64,000 bases of DNA from CAVSQX01 sp963730225 (GCA_963730225.1 CAVSQX010000003.1:62001-126000); one strand, 5' to 3'. Positions 44,944 to 54,137 are shown, counted from the first letter of the stretch. Notes: generated from the letters alone by a model not told the origin. Numbers and translations are program-made.

Positions 44944-45708
44944 ATGTGTACTCCCGTTATTGCAGCACAGCTCTATACGGTTCGCAGCTTCACGCAGACC
45001 CCAGCGGACATCGACCGGTCGCTGGCACGCATTCGAAAGATGGGCTACACCTGCGTCGAGTTGGCGGCGCTGGGCCCAATCGGAGCGGTTGAGTTGGCCA
45101 AGCTTCTTCGAGAGAATGGCCTAGCCTGCTGTGGTTCCCACACCCCAATTGAGGCGATGCAGAATGACGCGCAGCGAGTTATCGAGAACCACAAGCTTTG
45201 GGGATGTTCGCTCACCGCGGTCGGATGTCATTGGCCCAAGCTACACAATGCGCGGACATGGACTGCGTTTGGCGCCGTGATGTCGAAATTATCTCGTAAG
45301 CTGCAAGCAGGCGGACTTCGCCTTGGATATCACAATCATTCTCACGAGTTCGCCCGCTTCGATACGAGGAACGCACTGGATGTCATGCTCGAAGTTTGCG
45401 GTCCGAAAATTTGGTATGAGCTGGACACCTACTGGGTGGCGCACGCGGGCGCTGATCCGGTTCGTTGGATTCGCAAATTGCAAAACCGCATTCCGGCGAT
45501 CCACTTGAAGGACATGGGCGTCGATTCAAGTCGGCGCCAGTTCGTGGCCGCTGTCGGCCAAGGCAATCTTGAGTTCCCGTCGATCATCGCTGCGGCGAAA
45601 TGGGCGCGCACGGAGTTCTTCGTTGTGGAGCTTGATCCCGCCGCACCGGCCCCCTTTCATTCCCTGGAGATCTCACTCAAGTATCTGCATGAAATGGGGC
45701 TGACCTGA
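44944..45708 (+). CDS. Sugar phosphate isomerase/epimerase (xylose-isomerase-like TIM barrel)
   Basis: The 254-residue protein belongs to the AP-endonuclease-2/IolE-like TIM-barrel family. The metal-site pattern is visible: Glu in YTCVELAALG, His in LGYHNHSHEF, Asp in IWYELDTYW, the HLKDM motif and Glu in FFVVELDPA. It follows the esterase gene by 27 bases and ends the plus-strand block, so it may act on a sugar produced by that block. The exact substrate cannot be read from sequence. Confidence 0.85.
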   Translation: MCTPVIAAQLYTVRSFTQTPADIDRSLARIRKMGYTCVELAALGPIGAVELAKLLRENGLACCGSHTPIEAMQNDAQRVIENHKLWGCSLTAVGCHWPKLHNARTWTAFGAVMSKLSRKLQAGGLRLGYHNHSHEFARFDTRNALDVMLEVCGPKIWYELDTYWVAHAGADPVRWIRKLQNRIPAIHLKDMGVDSSRRQFVAAVGQGNLEFPSIIAAAKWARTEFFVVELDPAAPAPFHSLEISLKYLHEMGLT

Positions 45709-45743
45709 AATCGCCAATGCAAAGTGCCTCCTGGCACATAGGA

Positions 45744-46379
45744 TCATTGCGCTCGGCGGGCCTTGGCCACGGCGTCTCGTGCCAGGGCTTCTATCGAATT
45801 CCACGATCCGTTCACGATAAGTTGGCGATCGGTAATCCACGATCCACCGACCGCGACAACCAGGGGCAGTCCCAGATACTCCGCCATGTTTGCCGCCGAG
45901 ATGCCGCCCAGTGGAATGATCCTGAGATCGGTACGCAGATACGGAGCCGAAATAGCCCGAAGATAGTTGGGTCCACCCGCGGCCGCCGCTGGGAAAAATT
46001 TGACGATCGGGCATCCCAATTCCACCGCTCGTTCCATTTCGCCGGGTGTCATTGTTCCGGGAATCAGTGGAAATGACTTTTCGCGCGCCGCTTCAATCGT
46101 CGTGGGATTGAATCCAGGAGTAACGCCGAACTGGGCGCCGGATTGGATTGCCTGATGCACGTCGCACCGAGTCAGCAGAGTACCCGCGCCGATATACATC
46201 TGCGGAACCTGCGCTCGAATCAACTCGATACAGCGGGGCGCGTCGGCGTTGCGAAATGTGACCTCCATCACGTCGAGTCCCCCGGCCAGCAGCGCCTGCG
46301 CCAACGGAACCGCGTCGGCAGCCGCGGGAATAACAGCCGCCGGCAAAAGCCGTCTGCTTAGAATGCGGTCCATGTTCAT
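45744..46379 (-). CDS. eda: KDPG/KHG aldolase (2-dehydro-3-deoxy-phosphogluconate aldolase)
   Basis: The 211-residue product has all hallmarks of class I KDPG aldolase: Glu in DVMEVTFRNADA, the phosphate loop in GAGTLLT, Schiff-base Lys in CPIVKFFPAAAAGG and the final GGISAANMAEYL. It splits KDPG into pyruvate and glyceraldehyde 3-phosphate. The start overlaps the upstream stop (ATGA). It is the last gene of the GntR-led operon and points to a keto-deoxy sugar acid as an intermediate of the whole pathway. Confidence 0.93.
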   Translation of the reverse strand: MNMDRILSRRLLPAAVIPAAADAVPLAQALLAGGLDVMEVTFRNADAPRCIELIRAQVPQMYIGAGTLLTRCDVHQAIQSGAQFGVTPGFNPTTIEAAREKSFPLIPGTMTPGEMERAVELGCPIVKFFPAAAAGGPNYLRAISAPYLRTDLRIIPLGGISAANMAEYLGLPLVVAVGGSWITDRQLIVNGSWNSIEALARDAVAKARRAQ

Positions 46380-47074
46380 TCCCTCTTTTCCGATTCGATG
46401 ATCCGCCGCAGCCTTTCGCTCAGGATACGAACGATTTCCTCGCGCATTCGCTCTCCATTTTGGCGGTCGGCATCGCTTGGCCTGCCGTTGATTCCGCCCG
46501 ATTCAGGATCCAGCGCGTATCGGGAACGAATGCGGTACCACGGCTTGGCAATCGCAAAGTCTTTGGCCCGATCCATTTTCACATCCGTTCCAACCGCCAT
46601 CGCAATCTCGGTTTCGCCCTTGTCAGCGTGATGAATCTCGTTGAACCCCGCCTCGATCCAATAATTCCAATAGACCGCGCACAAATTGGGATGGCGCTCC
46701 CATACTTCGTGGAAAGCCATCTCAACCGGCAGCTTGTTGGCGCCATGGCCGCTGAGGTAGATTTGTCGAATAAACCCATGCGTGCAAAACATCGAAGATA
46801 TGTCGGAGACGACACTCACCAGAGTTCTGGCGGAAAGACCGACGGTGCCGGGGTATTCACGCATTTCGTCGGCGAATCCATAGGCAAGCAGCGGCGCTGA
46901 AATGGCGCCGGCATTTTCGGCAATCCGCCGGGCGAAGTACGATGCGCTGTCCAGATCAACGCTTAGCGGTAAATGCGGTCCGTGTGCTTCGATCAATCCC
47001 AACGGAACGATCACCGGAATCCGCTTTTCAGCCGACCGCACTTCGTCGCTGGTCATTCGAATCCATTCAATCAT
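46376..47074 (-). CDS. Creatininase-family metal-dependent hydrolase
   Basis: The ATG at 47074 overlaps the end of the kinase gene by eight bases; longer open frame upstream was rejected. The 232-residue protein has the family motifs: PVIVPLGLIEAHGPHLPLSVD with metal-binding Glu and His, LSGHGANKL with His, and DKGETEIAMAV with Glu. Family members open cyclic or acyclic amides in the cytoplasm. Its position between a ROK kinase and KDPG aldolase suggests a sugar-derived lactam, lactone or amide as substrate, which is inference. Confidence 0.85.
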   Translation of the reverse strand: MIEWIRMTSDEVRSAEKRIPVIVPLGLIEAHGPHLPLSVDLDSASYFARRIAENAGAISAPLLAYGFADEMREYPGTVGLSARTLVSVVSDISSMFCTHGFIRQIYLSGHGANKLPVEMAFHEVWERHPNLCAVYWNYWIEAGFNEIHHADKGETEIAMAVGTDVKMDRAKDFAIAKPWYRIRSRYALDPESGGINGRPSDADRQNGERMREEIVRILSERLRRIIESEKRE

Positions 47075-48047
47075 GTCGTTCCGCCAATCGCTCCCGGACC
47101 AGAGCGGTCGCGCCGAGAACTCCGACCTGATCGCCGACCTTAGACACGACAATCGGCACCGATTCGCCCCGTGGATACCGAAACACCTGCTTGTCCACTT
47201 GCTCCTGTAACGACGCAAGAAAATAGCTCGCCGCGGCAGAGGCTCCGCCTGCGAGGATCACCACCTGAGGGGAATAGGCATGGATCACGCTGACGATGAG
47301 CCATCCCAGGCTGCGGGTCCATCGACGCAACTCGTCGAGGCAAAGCGAATCTCCGCGGGCGACTCCTTCCTCAATTATGGCTTTGAAATCGATCGAATGA
47401 GCGTCCTTCCAATATCGGTCGGAGAGAGCTGACGCGATCCCTCGTTGCAGGCCGGAGCGCACGGACAGCGCCAGCGCCGTCGCGGAACAGAGCATTTCCG
47501 CCGTCCCGCGCGCCCCGGTGAGGCACAGCTGATCGTGCGAACCGTCGATAATCAGATGCCCAGCCTGGCTGCCGAACATGAAATGGGGATCGCTTAGAAT
47601 TCGACCATCTAACATCACGCCGGAGCCGATACCAGTGCCGATCGTCAGCACGACGGCCCAACCCTTCCCGCGCGCATGACCAAAATGCTTTTCCGCATAC
47701 ATTGCAACCCCGCCGTCGTTTTCGGCCCAGACGGGAATTGCGAACCGCTGCCGCAACTCAGGAACGATCGGATAACCCTCCAAACCTTTGACCTTGCCGG
47801 GAAGAAGCACGACCCCGCGATCCGGATTCACCGGGCCCGTAAGGCCCAGCCCTAACCCCAGCGGTTTCTCTCCTATTTCTTGCACAATGCCGTTTATTTC
47901 GTTCGTCAGATTCCTAACTGCTGCGCCGATATCCTCCGATACCTCCGTATCGAAAATCCGGGTCCGCAGAAATGTACCGTCAGCGCTAACCGCACCGATC
48001 TTGATGCGCGTGCCGCCCCAATCGACCCCAATGAAGTATTCGCCCAC
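47067..48047 (-). CDS. ROK-family sugar kinase
   Basis: The GTG at 48047 has AGGAG six bases upstream, overlapping the previous stop. The 326-residue product has phosphate loop DWGGTRIKIG, catalytic Asp in WAENDGGVAM, LTIGTGIGSGVMLDG and the late GGASAAASYF adenosine motif. The ROK zinc motif CxCGxxGCxE is replaced by CLTGARGTAE, so zinc is probably not bound. It should phosphorylate a hexose, amino sugar or keto-deoxy sugar acid that then goes to the aldolase. Confidence 0.88.
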   Translation of the reverse strand: MGEYFIGVDWGGTRIKIGAVSADGTFLRTRIFDTEVSEDIGAAVRNLTNEINGIVQEIGEKPLGLGLGLTGPVNPDRGVVLLPGKVKGLEGYPIVPELRQRFAIPVWAENDGGVAMYAEKHFGHARGKGWAVVLTIGTGIGSGVMLDGRILSDPHFMFGSQAGHLIIDGSHDQLCLTGARGTAEMLCSATALALSVRSGLQRGIASALSDRYWKDAHSIDFKAIIEEGVARGDSLCLDELRRWTRSLGWLIVSVIHAYSPQVVILAGGASAAASYFLASLQEQVDKQVFRYPRGESVPIVVSKVGDQVGVLGATALVRERLAERHD

Positions 48048-48050
48048 GTA

Positions 48051-49385
48051 TCACTCCTGTTCGAGAATGGCGCCGGTTTTGCGCAAATGATCCCGCAATT
48101 CCCCCGGAGAGATTTCGCGCGGCTGGCACCGCCGCTGCGTCGACATTGCCGCGGCAGTTCCGGCTGCCTGTCCCATTGCCATGCACTGCGCCATGGAGCG
48201 AACGCTGGCGTGTGCGTCATGCGTCGCGGAGAAGCACCGGCCGGCTACAAGAAGATTCTGACTTTCTCTCGGAAGCAGGGTTCGGTACGGGATTCCGACA
48301 CACGAGCCTTCGGGAAGGTAGTGCCATTGAGTTCCGGCCCCGTCGCCGTGATCTTCGATCGGCGCTCCGCACAGCCCGATCTGGTCATCAAATTGGCGCG
48401 CGGCCAGCACGTCATCGCGGGTTAAGCGATAGTCACCGTACACCCGCCGGGTTTCACGCACTCCAATTTGCATTCCGAATGTCGCCAGTTGCGCTCGTTC
48501 GTATCCGGGTATTTTGTCTGTAAGAAAGCGAATGTATTCAATCGCCTGCCGTCGGCCCTCCATTTCTGCGGCGGTGAGCAGATCCGGATCGGTCGCATTC
48601 ACAACCGCGCCTCCTTTTTTGTGGTACGAGGGAAGACGAGTCATGATTGTCGCCGTCATATGGTCGACGGGCGTGATGTGATCGCTTCCCTCTTTCCGAG
48701 GCAAAGAATATTCCCCGCTGTTTGCCGCTTCCGCCATGATTTGGTGGAATTTCATCTTGCTGATCGATTTGCGCCGGGGAATATCGACGTTGACCATCTT
48801 AAATGTGGTCGTGAGAGTCTGTGCGGGCTCGATATCGCCCGCCAATTCATAGGGAATCCCGGCGAAATGGCAGAGGTCCGCGTCGCCGCTTGCATCCACA
48901 AAAACTCTGGCGGAAAAATGCCGCAATCCCTGTTTCGTCGCTACGACCAGGCCGCTGATTCTAAACTCTTCTCGAACTACGTCCTGTACCCAGGCGCTGA
49001 GTGCCACCGTAACGCCCGCCTGCGCGGTTAAGGTATCCCAAACCACTTTCAGATACTCCGGATGATACGTAACGCCCGTTCCCGCTCCGTAGGTGTTCGG
49101 CCGCTCCAGACAAGCGCTGTATCGCTTTAGGCATGCGATGACATCGTCGCAGATTCCGCCAACAACTTTTTTCGAATTACCCCCGGGCGTGTAGAAACCA
49201 TAAAACGTGTCCAGCACCGCCGTACTGGTGCCGCCGAGAAAGGGAAGTCGTTCTAACAAAAGCGTCCTCGCGCCCTGGCGCCCTGCGGCAATCGCGGCCA
49301 CAGCGCCGGCGGAACCGGCCCCCACGACTATAACGTCGAATGTCTCCTGAATCGGCAGTTGCTTGCAGTATGGGTAGTCGCTCAT
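48051..49385 (-). CDS. FAD-dependent oxidoreductase
   Basis: The N-terminus VIVVGAGSAGAVAAIAAGRQ is the FAD-binding Rossmann motif, followed by LLLERLPFLGGTST. Later VFVDASGDADLC and NLLVAGRCFSATHDAHASVR, with GQAAGTAAAM, place it in the FAD_oxidored group (PF12831-like) common in planctomycete sugar loci. The length, 444 residues, is normal. It starts 12 bases after the SDR stop. The substrate is unknown. Confidence 0.88.
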   Translation of the reverse strand: MSDYPYCKQLPIQETFDVIVVGAGSAGAVAAIAAGRQGARTLLLERLPFLGGTSTAVLDTFYGFYTPGGNSKKVVGGICDDVIACLKRYSACLERPNTYGAGTGVTYHPEYLKVVWDTLTAQAGVTVALSAWVQDVVREEFRISGLVVATKQGLRHFSARVFVDASGDADLCHFAGIPYELAGDIEPAQTLTTTFKMVNVDIPRRKSISKMKFHQIMAEAANSGEYSLPRKEGSDHITPVDHMTATIMTRLPSYHKKGGAVVNATDPDLLTAAEMEGRRQAIEYIRFLTDKIPGYERAQLATFGMQIGVRETRRVYGDYRLTRDDVLAARQFDDQIGLCGAPIEDHGDGAGTQWHYLPEGSCVGIPYRTLLPRESQNLLVAGRCFSATHDAHASVRSMAQCMAMGQAAGTAAAMSTQRRCQPREISPGELRDHLRKTGAILEQE

Positions 49386-49397
49386 TGAACACTTCTC

Positions 49398-50180
49398 TCA
49401 GCCCAAACTCCAGCCCGCATCGACTTTCACGATTTCTCCGGTCATGGCACGCGAGTCGTCAGAAAGAAGAAACGCGCAAACCGACGCCACATCGCCAGCC
49501 GGAATGGCGCCCTCCAGCAGAGGTTGCCTTTGCCGAATGAATTCGATAATCGCAGGATCATCTGCGGCCCGAGCGCTCATCGGCGTATCTACGAGCGAGG
49601 GTGCGACAACGTTGACGCGGATGCGATCCTTGGCGTAGCAGGCAGCCATGGTGCGACTCATCGACAGGATCGCCCCTTTGCTAGCGGCATATGCCACGGT
49701 ACCGAAATGAATAGGTTCGGGATCGATTGCGAGCACACTGCTCATGTTCAGAATGACGCCTCTTTGCCCGCTGGGACCGCGCGACTGGCTCAGCATCACG
49801 CGAATCACCTCCCGGCACATGCGGTACTGCGTCGTCGTATTCGTCTGAAGGGTGACCGCCCAGGCGTCCTCCGTGCACTCATGCACAGGTCCGTCGCCGA
49901 ACTTGCGCCCGCTGATTCCAGCAACGTTGAACAGCGCATCCAACCGACCAAAACGCTCGACGCCCGCTCGGACGGCCGCCGGCGCAAACCCCGGATCGGT
50001 AAGATCGCCCGCCCGGAAATCCGCCTCACCTCCCAGTTCCCCAAGTTCCTGCGCCAATTCGCGGCATTTCGGTTCCTCTCGAGCTACCAGAAAAACCCGC
50101 TCACGACGACGAGCCAATATCCTGGCAGTTTCAGCGCCAATGCCCGAACAAGCAGTAATCAAACACGTTCGCGCCGGCAT
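49398..50180 (-). CDS. SDR-family oxidoreductase
   Basis: A 260-residue classical SDR with Rossmann start, FNVAGISG in place of NNAG, Ser in LNMSSVLA and YAASKG with catalytic Tyr and Lys. The cofactor loop reads ITACSGIGAET, so the usual TGxxxGIG has Ala and Cys at the second and third positions; the GIG core remains. The gene follows the SIS gene by seven bases and precedes the FAD oxidoreductase, so both redox enzymes may act in sequence on one sugar. Confidence 0.88.
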   Translation of the reverse strand: MPARTCLITACSGIGAETARILARRRERVFLVAREEPKCRELAQELGELGGEADFRAGDLTDPGFAPAAVRAGVERFGRLDALFNVAGISGRKFGDGPVHECTEDAWAVTLQTNTTTQYRMCREVIRVMLSQSRGPSGQRGVILNMSSVLAIDPEPIHFGTVAYAASKGAILSMSRTMAACYAKDRIRVNVVAPSLVDTPMSARAADDPAIIEFIRQRQPLLEGAIPAGDVASVCAFLLSDDSRAMTGEIVKVDAGWSLG

Positions 50181-50187
50181 GGGGAAT

Positions 50188-50998
50188 TCACCTGGGCACG
50201 GGCATCAGACGTTTTGGATGGCAATACGCGCGAGAATAGCGACGCCGCTGATCCGCCAGCCAGGAATCGTAGTTCACTTCTGTCTTCCCCAAATGCATAT
50301 TCTGAAGAACGTGATGCCTGATGCCTCTTGCATCCAGTTCGCGTATCGTCAGCTCGTTGAGCGATTGAATAATTGTCAACGCTCCGATTGATGAAAGGGG
50401 GCAGACTCTGTAGCTTCCGGTTTGCCCGTCGATCGCGACGGACGTGTCCCCCATCGGCATGCAATTATCGAAGAGAAACCCGCACTTCGCCTCCGAAATC
50501 ACATGATACAGCGTTTTTCCCGAGCTGTGCTTCGCGGGCGCGGTGCTCGACTGCACCTTGGAAGCGATGGCGATAATCGGATTCTGCGGATAGCGCCGGT
50601 TGAATTCGATGGCAACGTCAACCGCCGCCTGCGTCTGCCCGGTGGCGGATACGACGATCATCGGCTCGCCGTATCCGAATTCGAATTCATCCAGAATTCT
50701 CGCTCCGAGGCCTTCGATCTTTTCAATCGCCTGGTTGAGACGCAAACTATCGGCGCCCACAACGTCGGTAAAATTTGCCAGCGCATTGCAAAGCAACGGA
50801 TGAAATCCCGTCAAAGCGCCCATCCGGACGCACAGTTCCTCAACGGCAACTGCGCGAATGCCCATTGGCGAAAATGTGCACGAGCCCGCCGTCGGCGATC
50901 GTGTCGGCAAACAGCTTGGCCGCCTTTTGCAGCGCCTGCTCCTGGGCCAGAACGCCGTCGCGGATCGAATTCAAATGCTGAGGAAATGTTAGCGCCAT
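50188..50998 (-). pseudogene. SIS-domain sugar isomerase/phosphosugar-binding protein with a +1 frameshift
   Basis: The ATG at 50998 lies two bases after the GntR stop. It opens a frame starting MALTFPQHLNSIRDGVLAQE and reaching VHIFANGHS before a stop at 50842-50840. The protein continues in the next phase as AVAVEELCVRMGALTGFHPL and runs to 50188. The joined sequence fits the COG4821-type SIS family, where GHS is followed after four residues by EE. One extra base within TCGCGCA near 50852-50858 explains the break. It could be an assembly error or a real mutation. The intact protein would bind or isomerise a phosphosugar. Confidence 0.8.
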
Positions 50999-51000
50999 CG

Positions 51001-51798
51001 TCACTCCACCAAATCGAATGTTGCTCGCCGGTTGGCCGCCCGGCCGTTGCGCCTCGGATGTGCCGGCGCGTTGTCGATATTCCCGGTATTGGCGAGAAGT
51101 TGCACCTGATAACGGTACAGGTCGCCGCGGTTCACCGATTGCGACACCTCCAGGGGCTCGCCGTTCTTTTGCACGGTGATTCTCTCAACCGACAAGACAA
51201 CGCTCGCATCCTGTCCAAGAAACTGCCGCTCGTCGTCCGTGCACAATCGAGCGATAACTTCCTCGCTCGCCCGATCCGGCGCCAGGCCGTACTCGCGCCG
51301 AAGACATTCGTACAGTGATTCACCTCGAAGCCCGGCATCGACCAGGCCGGGGATTAGCCTGCCCGGTAATTCGTTGGTCATAAGGCTGATCGGCTGCCCG
51401 CGAATGGCACGAAGCCGTCGCACACACACCGTTTGTTCTCGGCGCGCCAAATCGAGCAGACGGCGAATGCGCGGCTCCGGCATGCGTTCTTCAATTCGCG
51501 TCCATATTGTCTGCGGACGTTCACCCGAATTGCCGACGGAATGCGTCCAACTTGAAATGCCTCCACGAAACTCGGTCACGGTCGGCCGCTTCACGATGGA
51601 GCCGCGACCCGGAACCGATTCGATAAGCCCCAGGCGGGCCAATTCGCTCATGGCACGCCTCACCGTGATCAGGCTGGTTCCGGTTTTTCTTGCGATTTCA
51701 ACCTGGGTCGGCAAGAGGTCTCCCAGGCGATATTCCTTCCGGATGCGATCTGCCAACTCGTTCTGAATCCGAAGATACAACGGTCCCTGGGTAGCCAT
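51001..51798 (-). CDS. GntR-family transcriptional regulator (HutC/UTRA type)
   Basis: The ATG at 51798 starts a 265-residue protein; the open frame upstream to 52203 is not used. The winged-helix domain (about residues 5-75) reads GDLLPTQVEIARKTGTSLIT and VRRAMSELARLGLIESVPGRG. The C-terminal UTRA domain (about 95-240) has the pattern LYECLRREYGLAPDRASEEV. It is the first gene of the minus-strand operon to 45744 and divergent from the CE7-like esterase. A perfect AT-rich palindrome 19 bases upstream is a likely operator, so it probably represses both directions until a sugar phosphate binds. Confidence 0.9.
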   Translation of the reverse strand: MATQGPLYLRIQNELADRIRKEYRLGDLLPTQVEIARKTGTSLITVRRAMSELARLGLIESVPGRGSIVKRPTVTEFRGGISSWTHSVGNSGERPQTIWTRIEERMPEPRIRRLLDLARREQTVCVRRLRAIRGQPISLMTNELPGRLIPGLVDAGLRGESLYECLRREYGLAPDRASEEVIARLCTDDERQFLGQDASVVLSVERITVQKNGEPLEVSQSVNRGDLYRYQVQLLANTGNIDNAPAHPRRNGRAANRRATFDLVE

Positions 51799-51811
51799 TC
51801 GCTTTCGCCAA

Positions 51812-51828
51812 TATAATATAATATTATA
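51812..51828. promoter_or_regulatory. AT-rich palindrome, probable GntR operator
   Basis: TATAATATTATA at 51817-51828 is a perfect 12-base palindrome, and TATAATA occurs twice in tandem (51812-51818, 51817-51823). It lies in the 123-base gap between the GntR gene and the CE7-like esterase. It overlaps possible -10 sequences, so binding would block transcription. Confidence 0.5.
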
Positions 51829-51921
51829 ATGTTTCAAGCGAACTGCCCGAAGAACAGCTGAGCGGTGTCGGCGACGTGTGGTCACTTTTACGGATCGGAC
51901 TCCAGGAGCGAAATCAAAGCC

Positions 51922-52860
51922 ATGCTGCATTCCTTCCCGTTTGATCCCACGTACGGGTACAGCGAAGCGGCGCTGCGTCACGTCGCCGGTCCGCAGGAAC
52001 CGGCGGATTTCTGCGATTTCTGGAGGGATACTTACCAGCAGACCATCGCAACGCCGCTGAATCTTCGAACCCGTCCCATTGCCTCCTTGAATTCTTCGAC
52101 AGAAGCATTCGAAGTGGAATTTGACGGGCTTGGCGGAACGCGCGTCGGAGCATGGATGACGGTACCTCGCGAGCCGTTCTTTCGCGGTGTTGTCGTCGGG
52201 CACGGCTACGGAGGTCGAACCGGTCCCGACGACCGACTCCCGGGTCCACCAGCCGCGGCCATTTTTCCCTGCGCCAGAGGATTCAACCTTTCCCGTGCGC
52301 CCGGTGTTCCAGATTCATCCTCCGCCCATGTCGTTTGCGGAATTAACTCGCGTGAAACTTATATCCATCGAGGATGTGCCGCCGACTTGTGGTCCGCGGC
52401 ATCGGTATTGCTCGCTCTGTATCCCCATGCGGGTGCCTCGCTTCATTATCAAGGCGGGAGCTTCGGCGGAGGTGTGGGCGCGATGGCGCTGCCCTGGGAC
52501 CACCGTTTCCAACGAGCCGTCCTGGACGTTCCAAGTTTCGGCAACCACCCTCTGCGAGTCAGTCTGCCCGGTGTCGGCAGTGGTGAAGCGGTGCGATTGA
52601 TGTACCGGCAGCAGCCGGAGATTCTTTCCGTGTTGGGTTATTTCGATTCCGCAATAGCGGCGCGGCATATTCGAATTCCGACCTTGGTCGGTTGCGCGGT
52701 TTTTGATCCCGCGGTTCCACCGCCGGGTCAGTTCTGCGTGTACAATTGCCTGAGCGCAGAAAAGGCACTCTTCATTCGTCCCGCATCACACTTCGAATAT
52801 CCCCTGGGCAACCAGGTCAATGAGGAATTCTTTCAGCGATCCAACTTATGGTTTTCCTGA
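51922..52860 (+). CDS. CE7-like acetyl xylan esterase
   Basis: The ATG at 51922 gives 312 residues, normal for CE7 (acetyl xylan esterase/cephalosporin deacetylase). The fold is an alpha/beta hydrolase: VVGHGYGGRTGPDD, Ser nucleophile in QGGSFGGGVGAMAL, Asp in GCAVFDPAVPP and His in RPASHFEYP. The usual RGQG loop is here ARGFNLS, a variant. There is no signal peptide, as usual for this cytoplasmic family. It is divergent from the GntR gene and probably removes acetyl groups from imported oligosaccharides. Confidence 0.85.
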   Translation: MLHSFPFDPTYGYSEAALRHVAGPQEPADFCDFWRDTYQQTIATPLNLRTRPIASLNSSTEAFEVEFDGLGGTRVGAWMTVPREPFFRGVVVGHGYGGRTGPDDRLPGPPAAAIFPCARGFNLSRAPGVPDSSSAHVVCGINSRETYIHRGCAADLWSAASVLLALYPHAGASLHYQGGSFGGGVGAMALPWDHRFQRAVLDVPSFGNHPLRVSLPGVGSGEAVRLMYRQQPEILSVLGYFDSAIAARHIRIPTLVGCAVFDPAVPPPGQFCVYNCLSAEKALFIRPASHFEYPLGNQVNEEFFQRSNLWFS

Positions 52861-53889
52861 AGAAAGCAATTGTGGCGCTCCACCCTCGGCGGACGACTTT
52901 GCAACGCTCAAGACAAGCCGCAAGTCTTCAATCCCATCTTCGACGCTCGATCGCAACGGCTCACCGTCGCGTATTGCAGCAATGAAGTTGCGCGTAATCT
53001 CATGGTGCGAGTTTGAGATGCTTTTTACATCTTCGCATTTTCGCTTCGCCCCCGGCTTCCAGGCTTCTTCCGCCACCATGCCGTCATGATGCAGAAACAA
53101 GGCCTCATCGGGGCTCTTGAATTCGACAAGAACCTTCTCGCAAACAACGGTCATGCCCACCGACGGATGCCAGGGATCCGCGCTATTTGAAGCGCATAAG
53201 CTCCCGATCGCCCCATTGCGGAAGCGAATCGTAGCAGCACTGGTGTCGTCGACCGTGTATTGGGCAAACCGATCCTTTCCGATCTTGCCAACGAAGCCCG
53301 TAACAATCTCGGCCTCCCCCAGAAAATACCTCGCCAGGTCATAAAGATGGATCGCCTGCTCAATCAGTTGGCCTCCGCCCAGGCGTGGATCGCGCCACCA
53401 TTCGCCGTGCAGCACGCTGCATAACCAATGGGCCCGCATCAGCAGCGATTTGCCAGCGGAGCCATTTTCCAACATCTCTTTCAATCGACGAACCGGCTCG
53501 GAATGCCGCATGTGATGACCGATCTGGCACTTGATCCCGGCGGCGTGCACGGCATCGGCAATCGATTTGGCGCGCTCCAGGCTCAAGGCGATTGGCTTTT
53601 CGAGATAAAGATGGATTTTCTTCCTGGCCGCTTTCTCCACTTCACCGTTGTGGGCTCCGGGAGGAATGCAGACGTAAAGCACATCCAAGCGTGCTTCGCC
53701 AACCATGGCGTCAAAGTCAGAATATGCCTTCGCTTCGCCGCTCAAACTCCTTGCATTCAGATCGTCGGCCCGCTTCTGACTTCGGGAGCAGATCGCAACT
53801 ATCTTGACGTCTTGTAGCCGCTGTAGCGACGCGACGTGCTGCGAGGCGATGCGGCCGGCGCCGAAGATGCCAGCGCGAATTTCCCTCAT
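52846..53889 (-). CDS. Gfo/Idh/MocA-family oxidoreductase
   Basis: A 347-residue protein with dinucleotide motif AGIFGAGRIASQHV and the canonical catalytic segment LYLEKPIALSLE (EKP). WRDPRLGGGQLIEQAIHLYD, with the conserved Gly-rich loop and His-x-x-Asp, fits active sugar dehydrogenases. It overlaps the end of the esterase gene by 15 bases on the opposite strand. Unlike the paralog at 1174 it keeps the EKP Lys. Confidence 0.92.
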   Translation of the reverse strand: MREIRAGIFGAGRIASQHVASLQRLQDVKIVAICSRSQKRADDLNARSLSGEAKAYSDFDAMVGEARLDVLYVCIPPGAHNGEVEKAARKKIHLYLEKPIALSLERAKSIADAVHAAGIKCQIGHHMRHSEPVRRLKEMLENGSAGKSLLMRAHWLCSVLHGEWWRDPRLGGGQLIEQAIHLYDLARYFLGEAEIVTGFVGKIGKDRFAQYTVDDTSAATIRFRNGAIGSLCASNSADPWHPSVGMTVVCEKVLVEFKSPDEALFLHHDGMVAEEAWKPGAKRKCEDVKSISNSHHEITRNFIAAIRDGEPLRSSVEDGIEDLRLVLSVAKSSAEGGAPQLLSSGKP

Positions 53890-54137
53890 GATTTCACCAG
53901 TTCAATATCCGCGCGGCCTCGCCAACCGTTTCGAGGTTCTCCAACGCCAACCACTCAAAGTCTGCCGTTATCAGCAGAACGCCATGTTCGCCGACCTACG
54001 CAAGGCCGTCCCGCCAAGCGCCAAAATCCGATCACTTGACTACTCTACATAAAATGAGAAACTAAATGCAAATGTTTTACCAAGTGCCCGGTGGTTTGAC
54101 GGGCAATCTTACGGTTCCTGGCTGAGGCTTACCAAAA

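Noticed and set aside
45724..45737. GTGCC/GGCAC hairpin between convergent genes
   Set aside because: Five-base stem without T-runs on either side; a shared terminator is possible but not supported.
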